A stretch of 64,000 nucleotides of DNA from Halichondria panicea (GCF_963675165.1 NC_087389.1:3842830-3906829); one strand, 5' to 3'; positions 34,678-54,000 are shown, numbered from the stretch's first letter. A program made the numbers and translations. Notes: a model not told the origin generated them from the sequence alone.

Positions 34678-35346
34678 ATGATGGAAACTGGTGTAAAATA
34701 TCAAATGATCAAGCCAGAGAAATTCCAAGAGGCGATTAATCTGTTTAATGATCAATTTCTCACCTACGAGCCAATGTCCAAAGCTATTCAAGTCCCCAAG
34801 CATAACACAGCAACTGATCAGACAAAACATTACTACTTGGAACAGGGTTTATCTTGGTGCGCGGTGGATGAAAAAAGTGGTAAAATGGTAGGCATTAGCA
34901 TTAATTGCTGTGAATCACTAGCTGATTTACCTGATGTGCCTCCAACCTTTGATGAATATGTTGAACGTGGATTCTCAAGGGAATGGTCTTCGATGCTGGT
35001 CTTGTTGGACAGTGCATTGGAAATAAAAAGCATATTGATAGCAAATCAAGAAAGCAGGATGTATGAAGTATTTGCAGTGAGTGTCCATTCTGATTACAAG
35101 AACAAAGGTATTGCCAGTAAGTTAGTCAAGCAATCACTAGAGCATGCCGTGGCTCTTGGGTTTACATTGGCTGGAGTACTTTGTACAAGCATTTACACCC
35201 AACAACTGTTCGAAAAGCAAGGTTTCGAGAAGGTGAAAGAAATATTTTATGCGAGTTATGTCGATGGAAAATCGAATACGGTTATCTTCAAGAATGTGGA
35301 AGAGCCTCACAAGTCTTCAATAAGTTACATTAAAAAAATCCACTGA
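34678..35346 (+). CDS. GNAT N-acetyltransferase (arylalkylamine-type)
   Basis: Intronless 222-aa acetyl-CoA-dependent N-acetyltransferase. The GNAT core is visible: a beta strand YEVFAVSV near residues 125-133, the acetyl-CoA pyrophosphate loop KNKGIASKLV near 139-148 (Q/RxxGxG/A pattern), helix SLEHAVALGF, then LFEKQGFEKV near the C terminus. The overall pattern resembles the invertebrate arylalkylamine N-acetyltransferase branch, whose members acetylate small amines; the true substrate cannot be read here. The ATG at 34678 is followed at once by a second ATG; either may be used. A run of GCTA repeats lies just upstream. Confidence 0.8.
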   Translation: MMETGVKYQMIKPEKFQEAINLFNDQFLTYEPMSKAIQVPKHNTATDQTKHYYLEQGLSWCAVDEKSGKMVGISINCCESLADLPDVPPTFDEYVERGFSREWSSMLVLLDSALEIKSILIANQESRMYEVFAVSVHSDYKNKGIASKLVKQSLEHAVALGFTLAGVLCTSIYTQQLFEKQGFEKVKEIFYASYVDGKSNTVIFKNVEEPHKSSISYIKKIH

Positions 35347-36187
35347 AGAAAACAGTGCTAGAAGTATGACCTGGCGCTGTAACTATAGCTTTTATTAAGT
35401 ATACTGTACCACATTGTATGCATATAACATTGCATGTGCATGTATGGATGGAATATGAACTGTATTAATATAGTCTGTCCTTAACCCTAACCCTAACCCT
35501 AATTGTTACACAAGTTTTGCATGCATGCGTTGTTGCATGGGTGTTGTGGGTAGGCCTGTGCCAAATATTCAAATTTGTTCACCTATTATTCATTCACATT
35601 TGATCAGCCTATTATTCAACTTCATCACCAAATTGATGTCACCTATTATCAAATTATTTAACATACATCGCAGCGAAATAAAACACCTATAAAATATATA
35701 GCACACAAAAATGGGATTAAGTCAATTTCAGCAGCGAAATAACAAACTTTAACACAAAAAATGTGGTCTCAACATTGATTGGACTAACCCTTTCCTTGCC
35801 ATTCGTGAAATCTGGAACAGGAGCGTCTTTAGGTCGATCAATTAGTGTGGATCCGGCCTCACCACGCCTCCATGTCATTCTATTAGTCTAGATCCGGCTA
35901 GCAATTCTAGCTGGGACTCCCAGTTCTAGCTCCTTTTGTTTAGCGTGTCAGAGACTGGGAGAAGATGATTGGCACTCCCTGGCTCCTTTGGATGTACAGC
36001 TGTCCAGATCCCTAGAACATACCCTCCATTCTGACGAGTTATCAGTGCATAGGGTGCTTACTAGATTCTTGCCAGCCAGTACAGTTCAAGCTACACACAG
36101 CACCGCTCAACTATTCTCTACCCCATTATCTAGCTAAATCTGGTCCAACTAGACAGCAGACACAGCTAGTTAATTCAGTAAAGCCAG
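35347..36187. other. Noncoding spacer after GNAT gene
   Basis: No gene seen. Three CCCTAA units occur at 35485-35502, a short telomere-like tract. Confidence 0.6.
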
Positions 36188-36196
36188 GGGTAGCCC

Positions 36197-36947
36197 TAGT
36201 TGGGCGGAGTCCAACCAACGCTTCGCTCATGGTTGGGTATCAGTACATGTAGCAGTTTTGTTCCCACTGCAAGAAATTTGCAGCCCAATCAGATTGCTGC
36301 GTTCAAGTGGGAAACCTTACAGCTCAATTTAGCTGACAAGGCGAGCTGGGACACTGTATTTCTCTGGAGAATGCAGAAACAGCTCCTGCTGGATATCTAG
36401 GCTACTAGAAAAGAAGCATAGTCTATCTTAGCATCTATGAATGAAGCTTGAACAGTATGTATTAATTAATTAAAAGGACTTGTCTTTGTTTTAAGTTTTG
36501 TTGTGCTACCAATAAGATTAGATCATTAGTTTGGACAAAACCTGTGTTATGTATGCCTTCTTTGGTCTTCGAAAAGCTTCTCAGAAGCCTTGGGGTAGTC
36601 TTATAGCTGGCTGTACCTCTCCTTGTGCTAGATGTCTAACTATTATGAAAAAGTTTATTTCTGCCTGTACTAAATCTTATATTACAGGCTAAAGTATTCT
36701 TCTACTTTCTCTAAGAGTCTGAGGTCTTTCTTGAATTCCAAAACAACTATAGCTAGATCCAGTCAGCTAGAATAGCCATCCAAATAGTTAATTGATTTCT
36801 TTATATCGCACCCCTGAGCCATGCGGTTGTCAGCCACTTAAAGATTAAACAATATTCATACTCTGTCTCAAGTACCGGTGGAACAAAACTGCTACGTGTA
36901 CTGATACCCAACCCAGAGCGCAGCGTTGGTTGGACTCCGCCCAACTA
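36197..36947. mobile_element. MULE-like non-autonomous element (TIR TAGTTGGGCGGAG)
   Basis: 751-bp element with inverted ends of about 70 bp starting TAGTTGGGCGGAGTCCAACC, flanked by the exact 9-bp direct repeat GGGTAGCCC (36188-36196 and 36948-36956). Small frames inside have no recognised homology. A 60-bp relative with the same end sits in a GMPPB exon at 56866-56925, and a single end is visible near 39966. Confidence 0.88.
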
Positions 36948-36956
36948 GGGTAGCCC

Positions 36957-39700
36957 TACTTCTACGGTTGTTCAGTACCCACGGTAACAATTCCTCTGGG
37001 CTGGGCTAACTAGTTGAGCCACGCCTCCCAATTCTCAAGGCTAGGTACATGTCTCTGTCTAGCTGCTTCTTCAGCTTCTTGCTCAGTTTTGTGGCTTAGA
37101 GAAAGGCCAGCTACTCAGGGGGAAGAGTCCAGATGAAAGTCTGGCAGCCAGGTGACGTCCAAACGGTCAGTTATTCTTTCCACCAACTTTTTAATTAATC
37201 TAGTCTAGTCCTGCTTGCACTGCTACTACTACTACTGCTACTCTTCCTACTACTAACTGCTGCTACTCTTCCTAGCTAGTCAAAGGTTTCCTTTTTTTTT
37301 TTTTTTTTTTTTTATAACTACATATGCACAAAGAGACATCAAAGCTTACATCAAAGGACACAGATTTTTAGCCTACTTGACTGATAAGGCGGTTACCTAG
37401 ACTACAGTTTGTTTGTCAGGGAGGAGCTCACATACAACTTCATCTAATTCATCATAACGATTCCTTACCCATTGTTGTAATTTCTACAACAGATTGCCAA
37501 GGAAAGAGCTAACATCAGGTTTACTGCCCACATGTAAAATGTGGGCGTATTCTGAGCTACTGCGCATGTGCAACTCAATGAATATCATTAAACTGTTTTC
37601 ACAGTGCCTATTATTCAAATTGTAAAAAAGACTGCCTATTATTCAAAAAATTATTCCGGAATATGTGGGACAGGGTGGTATTACTACAGATTTTACCGTA
37701 TATAGCGGGTAATTTTCGTGGGGTAAAAAATTTGTTTAACTCGAAAAAAGTGATTTTTGTTAGTAAAAATTTCGTTTGACTTCATTGCATGTGTTCCGAT
37801 AGCCTCGTCCCAGGCCGAGTTGTCTCGAAAATAACACTATAGGTTGCCAACTATAGTATTTTTCAACTTCATTGCCTATTAAATAAAAATCAGCCTCTGA
37901 GAACGAAGCTAGCGTTCCGGTAAACCACGCCTATATTTTTGTGGAGGTCAGCTTTCCCACGAAAATAACCTCACGAAAATTACCTGCTTATATACGGTAT
38001 ATAGACATTTAAGTCAAGCAGGTGACTCTTTCTGAGTATATAGTATAACGACCACTAATTGCATTTGCGCAAACATTGGCTGATAGGAAGCTATATAGGC
38101 TTACAAGTACTTATACCTCAGAATTAGCGTTTTGTGTTTACTCACAGCTAAACCGCTTCTGACACAATCTGAACCACCTCTGGGTTGGCTAATCCAGATT
38201 ACCGTTTACACAAACGCGGATAGGTTTAATCCGGATTCCAACCCGGATTGAAGGCCTTGTGTATATAAACGGGGCATTATATACATTCAAGAGTCACCGT
38301 GGTGCTTATGCACATGCATGCATAGCTGTTGACACACTTCATGCATGTATAGTTATATATACACATGCACAGTTGTAAACTGTATTTCCTATAACTATAG
38401 TCTCCAGCCACAGTAAAAATAATTACCAGACTGAGTGTGTTTTATATACTCCAAACCACTTTGCACCCATGCATGCATGCACTATAGCCGATACAACATT
38501 TCTGCATGTGCAATCGGTTATAGTGTGCTTTAAACTATATAAGTAAGATGCATGAGGTAAGCTTCTTAGCTTTTATTAGACAACGAAGCTTTAACAAAAT
38601 ACTATGAATATAAGTGGGTAATGGAATTATTTCGAGACTTTCGCGAAAAGAATGCGGAAAGCAGCCTTTTTTGCAGTACATGCATGTATATATAATTATG
38701 CTATATTAATTTCGTGGGTATATAAATGGTCACGGTACATACTTAATCAGGAAAACGTACTGCGAACATTTATACCCTTGAAATGTACCCGCTACGGTAC
38801 AGTTGCATATAATTATAGTCTATATTGCACCTATATAATTGTATGATGTGCTATTTTAGTGACTGGAGAGTGACAGCAATTAATCCCGTATCACATCCCA
38901 TCCAGTAATTGCACGCTGTCAATGACAACATATTGTTATTGAATAACGGCAGCGGCCGAAAATGTTAGTAAAAACTGCAGATAACTTCATCATACACGAT
39001 TGAAATCAAGTATACTAATTATACTAAGGTGACATGTTTTCACAGGTATATTAATTGCTATTTCTGCTATTCAGCGAATGCGTAAAAATGTGTACTCACA
39101 GATAATTGGAAAATGCAATGAATCTCATTCAAACCACTTGCGAGATTAGAAACACCATGAATAATTCACAACTTGAGCAGAATTTAATACCAGCTAAACA
39201 GTAAAATCGCCAAAAAAATCTATCTGTGAACTACATATTTATTTTTCATTGCGGTCAGACATTGTAAAACCATACCCACATGATGTCATAGATTAAGATG
39301 CTGATAGGCTGAGCAGCTAAGCTATATACCACACTCAATATAGAGTGGGCGTTGAAGAGTGAATACCGTATTATACTAGAATGTTTTGAGAGCATCAAAC
39401 ATTTGCGAACTTTGCGAGGGCTGATCAATTCGCAGCAATAAGATTCACACGATCCTTGCCAGAACGCAATAGTTAGATCGCAAAGGGTAAACTTTTCTGC
39501 TGATTTGGCTCATTCACAAAGGTTTTTCACCAGCAAAATATTCTAGTAATACGGTACATAAAATTCCACTGGAACAACAACTCCACATGCATGCACACTG
39601 TTGCCAGACCCTGAGTGAGTGAAGGAGTGGGACTAGCGAGACTAAGTCTACTTTTGCCGTACTTCCGGTGCATACATCGACATGATCGATCATATCTTAC
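36957..39700. other. Gene-free repeat-rich interval
   Basis: No gene supported. It contains a T homopolymer of about 25 bases near 37290, the palindromic MITE at 37694-37999 with an embedded TAGCCTCGT end near 37803, and further fragments of the CCGTATA-type palindromic repeats around 38620-38810. Confidence 0.6.
37694..37999. mobile_element. Palindromic MITE with nested TAGCCTCGT end
   Basis: Outer ends TACCGTATATAGCGGGTAAT and its complement are inverted. About 100 bp inside is a terminus of the TAGCCTCG family (TAGCCTCGTCCCAGGCC, near 37803) without an obvious partner, suggesting nested and decayed insertions. Confidence 0.65.
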
Positions 39701-39945
39701 CTGACTATAATTATACACTCTGCTCTCCTGCTTGATTGGACGATGATCTTGTTGCCAGACACAGGTAATGAGGTCTCAACACAGCAAGCCAACAAGGCAT
39801 CCTAAATCGACCATTGCATACAGCCATCCATATCCATCATAGACACTACAGTAGAATCTGTATCTATGCAGCCTCTAGCCATCTTGCATGCAACCGGCGG
39901 TATCTTTTTGCAGCATTCAGCCCCTCCCACTTCCGTATTGGGGAG
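39700..39945 (-). pseudogene. Relic copy of XPO5 exon 1 and its 5' flank
   Basis: On the minus strand this region repeats the sequence around XPO5 exon 1 (16240-16420) with indels. Shared stretches include ACACTCTGCTCTC, TGATCTTGTTG, AACAAGGCATCC and, upstream, GCAGCATTCAGCCCCTCCCA. The start region is scrambled and the frame is lost. It indicates an earlier duplication of the XPO5 5' end to this position. Confidence 0.75.
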
Positions 39946-40438
39946 AGTGTGACCACCCCCACTGACTAGTTGGGCGGAGTCCAACCAACGCAGGTTGGAC
40001 CGCATCATCATGACGCTTTCAGTCACGTGATAATTATAAACTTTATAGAATTCCTTTGAGGTCAAAGGTCAGGCAAGTAAGACCACTTCTGGCTACTTGC
40101 AGCAGGGTGTCATACAGGATTTTGAAGTAGAGGGGGGAAATAAGAAAAGTAACCAGAAAATTTTGCTAAAAAAAAGGTCAACTGTTATTTCATAGTATGT
40201 AAAATTGCCAGCTATGGACCCTCAGTCAGCAAAAAAGGGGGGGGAAATTGGAGATAGGGGGGGATATCCCCCCTTCCCCCCCCCCCTGTATGACACCCTG
40301 TGCAGCAGTGTCTCTGTACAGCCTACAAAACAGTGGAGCATCGAGGTGCCTACCGTAAGACCTTGATTTAAAGCGATCCTCCAAATATGCGACACCCCGA
40401 GGGGTCCGCCACTCCTTAAAATCTTGTACGCCTGTGGG

Positions 40439-40615
40439 CAAAATCTCCTTAAAATCTTAAAATCTCGAAAAATCATCTTAAAATCTTAAAATCTCGCAAA
40501 ATCTCCTTAAAATCTTAAAATCTCGCAAAATCTCCTTAAAATCTTAAAATCTCGCAAAATCTCTTTAAAATCTTAAAATCTCGCAAAATCTCTTAAAATC
40601 TCTCCCTAAAATCCG
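40439..40615. repeat. Tandem array of a 29-bp unit
   Basis: About five to six head-to-tail copies of a 29-bp AT-rich unit beginning AAATCTCCTTAAAATC and ending AATCTCGCA. There are no spacers, so this is a minisatellite and not a CRISPR-like array. A related but looser TGAAATCTTC array lies at 42713-42870, on the far side of the Ulp1-PHD pseudogene. Confidence 0.85.
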
Positions 40616-41379
40616 TAATCTATGTTTCCATCTCCATAAATCTTGGTTACAGCATGCAGCTGCAGAGTGTTGCTCGAGAGCTAGAGCCCACTGAATAGTA
40701 TATTACTGTCATTGCTGTTTCCTCTACTACAACTGCACTGTAAGTCGAGTAAACTTACTAGCAATGGTGTATGGACTGGTGTAAATCTAGCTCTAAAAGT
40801 AATGTAGGATGCAGTTTATTTGCATATAATTATTATTATTGCTAAAATAGTTGATACAATTGCAGGAGTTTACTGTTGCACAGCTATAGGTTGTCTTTAT
40901 CACTGGATCCTCCTCCTCCGTCTGATCCATACAATAAGTAAGCTAAACTATAATTATGCAGTGTTCTTTGTTGAACTGACTGCATATTCATGCTGTAGTC
41001 CGGACCAGTTGAGCTACATTCAACTCTTTGGAACATCTTTACTAATAGACGTACATCTGATCGCAATATAGTGGGTAAGATGAACTATTAAAAAGTATTC
41101 TGTTATTGATTGAAACATTTGTGCGTATGCATGCATGCAGGTACAGTATATATGCACATTCAAGCTTGTCTCTGCTACTACCTCAACTATATACGTACTT
41201 GAGTACTACTCGTCAGCTTTGTTTACATTCTGCATTGCCAAGAATTAAGTGGTAAGTTGCACATGCAGTGGTGTATATAACTAATCGTTGTGTTTATGAC
41301 TGTATAATTATAATAATTATATAGATCATGGCATCTGAGTTGACAACCAGGACAAATTAAGGAAGAAATTGATTTTTTG

Positions 41380-42382
41380 TCTCTGATGCGTGAGAAACTC
41401 CCAACTTATGTGGTGAACTGCATGCTTGCATCTGGTTTTGATGTTCCTGAGGTTGTATGCTCAATGGATGTTACTGACAAGCCTGGAAACTCGGACAAAA
41501 ATGGTGGTACCAAAGAATGTGAATGTTTTATAAACAGTTCGACAGTAACCATCGACACAAGCACAAATTCTGATATTACTATCATTTCAGACTCAAGTGA
41601 TTCATCCGAGTCAAGAAAATTGATCATTTTCATCTCTACCACCAAGACCACAGTATTCTGCTAAGCCATAATGCCTGGTTGAACGACAATCATGTAAATT
41701 GTGCCCAATACTTGCTAAAAAAGCAATTCACTCATCTGCATGGCCTACGGTGCTCTGTGTTACAACAGTCGCAATATATCAGTCCTCTCTCACAGGAGTC
41801 TCTACAAATTTTGCACGTTTCTAGCAACCATTGGATAGCTCTGTCTACACTTCAGTGCAGTACCACAAATTTGATTCCCACTGCATGTCTATATACGACT
41901 CATTGTGTAGGGGAATAAGCATGGACACTCAAACACTTTTGGCCAAGTTTCTAGCAAATGGAACAAGAGACTCAGAGCAACAACTTTCCGTCGCTGTAGC
42001 AAATGTGGCACAACAATCAGGCGCTTCAGACTGTGGATTGTTTGCTATCGCTTTCATTACGCATTTAGCACATAGCCTAAACCCCTGCTACTGCAATTTC
42101 AAACAAAATGCAATGAGAGAGCATTTCTTGAAATGCATTGACCAAGCAACCATGACACCCTTTCCGACTAACTCACAAAGAACAGCCAGATTAGCGATAA
42201 CAAAAGAAATAGTGGAGATTCAATTGTATTGCTATTGTAGACTGCCTGATAATGGCTCAAAAATGGTTGAGTGTGAGAGCAGCAGGTGTAAACTGGGAGG
42301 CTGGTTTCACCTCAAGTGTGTCAATGCTTTCGAAGTGAAGAAAAACAATAAATAGATCTGTAACAATTGTAGAGGAGTATAA
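41380..42382 (+). pseudogene. Ulp1 (C48) protease - PHD finger gene remnant
   Basis: Three adjoining frames make a decayed gene. A Ulp1/SENP-type cysteine protease region shows the entry WLNDNHVNCAQYLL near 41673, the catalytic His in SSNHWIAL near 41826, the Asp in IYDSL near 41890 and the Cys in SGASDCGLFAIAF near 42020. A PHD finger follows (CYCRLP ... WFHLKC). A frameshift separates the His and Asp segments around 41860-41890. The PHD tryptophan codon before the last CxxC reads TAG at 42353-42355, with ICNNC following in frame up to TAA at 42380-42382. Ulp1-PHD pairs are common in transposon-encoded proteins, and similar sequence (aggggtccg / cggacccct) lies outside both flanks, so a mobile origin is likely. 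Confidence 0.7.
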
Positions 42383-43956
42383 TTTTTACAATTCACAATG
42401 CAATGCATTTTCATTTCACAATGCCCCCTATAATTATACTTTAAATTCATAATAATTATACATAATAATTTATATATATAAAGCTATATACCTATACTAT
42501 ATAGCTATAGACTTATAATTATCAGTATAGCTATAGTGAAACCCATAATAACTAGCTAGCTATAGCTATAGATCCACTGCACGTCATGCAGGAGAATTTG
42601 GAAGAGCTGGAATAAGAAGGACAGCTGGTAGAAGAATAGTTTAAACCTGGAACAACATGAACAATGTGTTGCCGTGATGATATAGACTTTATAGAGCTGT
42701 TATGGGCCCCTGCAGTCCTTGAAATCTTCTGAAATCTTTTGAAATCTTCTGAAATCTTCTAAAATCTTTTGAAATCTCTAAAATCATTGAAATCTTCCAA
42801 AATCTTCTGAAATCTCTAAAATCTTCGAAATCTCTGAAATCTGTAAAATCTTGTAAAATCTCCTGAATCTCGAGATTTTAAAATCCCGTACACAAATTTT
42901 CATAGTGTCGGACCCCTCGTGCGACACCCAGGAGCTCAGCAATTTTCTGACCTCTAAAAGTAGCGACAGCTGCGTTGACAATTATTTTTTAATGTCGCGT
43001 TCTTAAATAGAGGTAAATGTAGATCTAGCCACTCCCTAGCCTCGATTGTAGCCCACTGGAGTCCTGAAATCGAGGCAAGTAGACTCTGTAAAGTTACCTC
43101 CAATTAGATGCGACCCTCTAAATATGCGACACCAGGACTTCAATATAATTTTTCAACCTCCAAAAGGTGCGACCTCCGGCAATTTTCTTATGAGCGCACG
43201 TGATAAAACCTGCCGGTGGATGACGCGCGTCCAACCTCCTCTGGTAAATGTACTATACAGAGGAGAGGAATGCCAGTGTCAAAAGGTCACTAATTAAAAC
43301 ACCATGTTTTACATGTAAAACCAAAACTGAGTTTACCCTCGCGCCCCTGAGTTTATACACCACCAATAGCTTGATCCTCTTTATAATCACAACAGAAATC
43401 GGTTGAGCTATCGCGCCCCAGAGGAATCAGCTTGAGAGAGGAGATCCAGGATTTAATTGCAACCTTTGACCTTTTATTGCATTCTTCTAAACCACAAGAT
43501 ATGGAAAATAGCCTGCCGTGGCTAGAGAATAAATTTTGATATACTGGCTTGCTGCACTGGATAGATCTAGGTGTATAGTAAGCTTTCCAAGCAGGCAACA
43601 GCAAAGAACAGAAGCGCTAAGCTGCTATATGCAGCAAAGGTCAAGAACCCAGAACAAGAATGTTTAATCCTTCATTAAACGTGACCCTATTGACCCTGGC
43701 ATTCCTCCTCTGACTTTACATGTACTAGGTCTAGTCAGAGTAGTCTTGTCTAGATCTAGTCTACGTCTGTGTTGGACACTGAGGTTAGTTACTATATCAA
43801 TGATGTATGTATAGAGTGCATTGTTTACATTTATACACATACAGTAGTCATAAAGTCGTAAACAATTGATTGCAAATTGCAAGGACGGCACTAAGAGTGT
43901 TCACCACTTTACGAGTTGCTGCTCCAAGACATCTGCTTTTGAGAGAGCGGAGGAGC
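42383..43956. other. Noncoding spacer before SELENOO
   Basis: No gene seen. It includes the degenerate TGAAATCTTC array at 42713-42870 and scattered TE-like fragments sharing AAATATGCGACACC with the region near 40385. The SELENOO promoter should lie in the last few hundred bases; no motif is certain. Confidence 0.55.
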
Positions 43957-50395
<6,439 letters not shown>

Positions 50396-50565
50396 ATCCT
50401 GCCACATCAGGTGAAACGTGAAACATGCGTGTGTTACGTATTTAGGTTAACACGGTCATTATTTAGCATAATTTTTGCAGTGTGCTGTGCTGTTGAAGCA
50501 GAAATGCGAACAGTCAAACAAGAAATCACAAGTCTTTTTGAGACAGTATAAAGAACTGCATTTGT

Positions 50566-50632
50566 AAAGACTTGTTTATGACGGAATCGCTGTAAATCCC
50601 GCATAGGGAGCAGCTTTTCTTGAAAGTTCTTG
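50566..50632 (+). promoter_or_regulatory. SECIS element in SELENOO 3' UTR
   Basis: Hairpin about 180 bases after the Sec codon. The SECIS core ATGA lies at 50578-50581 and its partner GA at 50622-50623. Twelve bases separate ATGA from the conserved A run (AAA, 50594-50596). The helix between them pairs GAATCGCTG with CAGCTTTTC apart from two mismatches. After the A run a mini-helix CCC (50598-50600) with GGG (50606-50608) closes the apex, as in form 2 SECIS. A basal helix pairs AAGACTT with AAGTTCTT. This was folded by eye. Confidence 0.8.
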
Positions 50633-50790
50633 TTTGTCTGTATAATTATAAACGTATACTTTTTATGCAAGTGTACAGTGTGTAATATAAACTGTTATCT
50701 GTTTGTCATACCGTGTCATCAAAATTAAAAGTAATTTAGACCAACTGCTTGTTTTTGAACAGAAACTAAAACAATTGTGCATGCACCGTA

Positions 50791-50975
50791 CAGTTATGAT
50801 AGCTGGAGATTTGTATGCTATGCTGGTTATAATGTTTTGTTTATGTTGCAACATAATTATGAAATTGTTTTACAGTTATGATAGCAGCTGGAGATTTGTA
50901 TGCCATGGGTTAATAATTAGTGTTTTGTTGATGTTGCAACATATACAGTTATGATAGCTGGAGATTTGTATGCTG
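50791..50975. repeat. Three direct repeats upstream of the receptor-like gene
   Basis: A CAGTTATGATAGCTGGAGAT-type unit recurs at 50791, 50873 (with a 3-base insertion) and 50946, with partly repeated intervening text including ATGTTGCAACAT. It ends about 75 bp before the ATG at 51049, so it may lie in the promoter or 5' leader. Confidence 0.75.
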
Positions 50976-51048
50976 TGCTGGTTAATAAGTATTTGCAACA
51001 TGTTCCAGTACATTATATTGGTCTTTCTCGCAATTTAAATACACGATA

Positions 51049-54000
51049 ATGAAGTTGCATGGCTATAGCATCAGTTCCACTATGACCCTCACACTGCTTT
51101 ATGCGTGTGCAACTCTTCAAGGCCTGCCTCTAGCTACTGCTGGTAATTCTGAACAAGCTAATAGTACCACTTATTATGTGCGAGGAAAAGACACAAACTC
51201 GTCATTGTGCCCTGCTGACGTTGAAATCGGCCATTGTCAGACACTTGATTTCTACGCTGAAAATGGACGTTTTACGAGCCATCGTTCTTTCGTCTTTTTA
51301 AGTGGAACACACCAACTATCTCAAGAAGTTATTCTTAGAGGCATTACAGGATTATCAATGGTTGGAGTTCAAGGTTCCACTAACTGCTCAATAATTTGTA
51401 CCACTGCCTCAGCCGGTTTTGCTTTTTTTGACGTCACATTTCTGCATATCAGTGACTTAAATATCCACAATTGTGGTATACACAAACAAGACTTTCAACT
51501 AGCTGCAGCTTTGATTATTAAGGACTCAACTAATGCATCTCTTAACAGATTAGTAGTCACAAACACGACGGGAGGCTATGGCCTCATAACAATCAACACA
51601 CACGACCTTCTCTCTATCACCAACTCAATATTTGCTTACAATAAAAATGACTCACACTGGGAAGGAGGGAACACGAGGATAATCTTTAGCGTTTGCGAAG
51701 ATTTTGAGCCCAAGTTTGTTGTCATCAAAAACACTACTTTTCATCATGGGTACCAGTATTATAGGGTGTTCCGAGAAGTTGGCTGCGGAGGGTTGACGAT
51801 TGAATTCAACTGTTACAACGTTAAAGTGAGCGTAGAGGATAGTGAGGCAAGCTACAACACAGCATATTTCGGAGGCAATATTGATGTTGTGTTTGGACTG
51901 CTAACAAACAATTCCTTGCGGTTACATAATGTTACAAGCACACACGGGATGGGTGGTCGGGGGACAGGCCTTTTCATAACCATCAAACAAAATGTAGGTA
52001 TAGATGATGAGTACTCATGTGATACGCATATGTGCTCTGCTATGGAAAACGTTATCTTGAATTTTTCAAATCTACATTTCAATCGAAACCAAAAGTCAGC
52101 TTTTATAATTGAGGATAATTCCTACCCCGGTACAGTGTGCGTGAATCAGTATGCTGTGATTAAAGATTCGGTTTTCTTGGAGAACTCCAGTCCTGCTTGG
52201 TGGGGCGGCTCGGCTGTCCGTTTAGCTTACAGCCCATTGTCTCCGGCTGTTAAAGATTTTGCAATACTTTATACGACTTTTACAAACTGCACTTTCTCGG
52301 GACACTTTAAAAATAGCCATAGAATGGATTTAATCGCTTCTGTTATGTATTTCGAACTGGTAAAGAATGTGACGATTGAGAACTGTTCAATTGGCAACAA
52401 CAACATGTCGGGCATTCAAGCATACTCAAGTAATGTGCACTTCAAAGGAAGTACCAACATTTTTAGAAATACAAACTACTATGGAGGTGGACTGCTACTA
52501 CTGCAAAATTCATTCATGTTCATGAGTTTAGGCACGACAATCAATTTTTGTGATAATCATGCAGTAACAGTGGGAGGAGCGCTATTTTCTGACTTTGATC
52601 TTCAAATCCCAACAAAATCCCCATGCTTTTACCAGCTCGATATTTCTGGACCAAGTGCGAATAACAATTTGATTAGTACCATAAAAGTGAACTTTCAGAA
52701 CAATACATCTGGACTAGCAGGATCAGCTATATTTGGGGGCAGAATAAATTCTTGTTACTCCTACAGACACAGTTATGTCAGCAAACTTTTCGAAAAGGTT
52801 TTCAAAATAAACAACACCGTGAATGATCCATCAGCCATTACTTCAGATCCCTATTATGTCTGCTTTTGCATAGATGAAAGCAGACTCCCAAATTGCGCTG
52901 TTGGTTCTCACAATGTCAGCGTGTTTCCTGGCGACAATTTCCAAGTCTCGGCTGCCACTGTTGGTAGCAGTAGAGAAGGTACTATCCCAGGTGTTGTACA
53001 CTCACAGTTCATCAAGTCATACCAAAATACGTCATTCGGTTATCTTCAAGCAGCACAGAACAGTGTAGGAAGATACTGCAGTACTCTTAATTTTACCATA
53101 TATTCTTTAGACCCGTCCGTGAGCTTTTATCTATCAACTGACAAATTATCTTTTTTCTCGCTATTTGTTTTCGACTCCAAAATTGTCACTGTTACTTTTC
53201 TTGATTGTCCACCCGGATTTGAAGTCCATTTTTCTTCTGGAAGACCCAAATGTGATTGCGAAAAACAACTCCAAATTCATGACGACAGTATTCAGTGTTT
53301 GATTACGAGCCAAGTGATTGTACCACCTCCAGGCTCCTGGGTAGGCTACTACAACACTTCCACCCCGGATACGGTCGTCAGGGGGGCACTCTTTCATCGA
53401 TATTGCCCCTACAATTACTGTCACTCAAATCAGTCGTACATTTCTCTCAATAATACCGACATGCAGTGCTCCTCCAACAGATCTGGGATAATGTGTGGAG
53501 AGTGTCAAAAAGGTCTCAGTCTCACCCTTGGCAGAAATAAGTGTGTAAAATGCTCGAGTATTAGCCTGCTATTCATTATTGTGTTCGCCTTAGCTGGGGT
53601 TGCATTAGTTGTGCTGTTGTTTGTGTTGAGGCTTACGGTAACAGAAGGAAGTATTAATGGATTAATATTTTACATGAATGTCTTGAAGATGAACCAAGCA
53701 CTTCTTCTGCCAGGAAACGAAACAAATTTTCTGAGTGTGTTTACTGCATGGATGAATTTGGATCTGGGAATCGATTTATGCTTTTATGATGGAATGGACT
53801 CGATAGCAAAAACATTCTTACAGTTCGTTTTCCCTGCATACATATGGTTGCTTGTTATTTTGGTGATAGTTCTCGCAAAAAGGTTTCGATTCATTTCAAA
53901 CTTAGTTGGACAAAGAGCAGTTCAAGTTCTAGCCACTCTGTTGCTTCTCTCTTATACAAAACTTCAAAGAGTGATTGTTACATCTCTCACGTATACCACT

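Noticed and set aside
35485-35502. Three CCCTAA units resembling telomere repeat
   Set aside because: Too short to imply a telomere or fusion point; such tracts arise by chance or repair.
37285-37312. Long T homopolymer as a retrogene tail
   Set aside because: No adjacent gene copy on either strand; a simple repeat.
40439-40615. Regular 29-bp repeats resembling a CRISPR-like array
   Set aside because: Units are head to tail without unique spacers, and the DNA is animal; it is a minisatellite.
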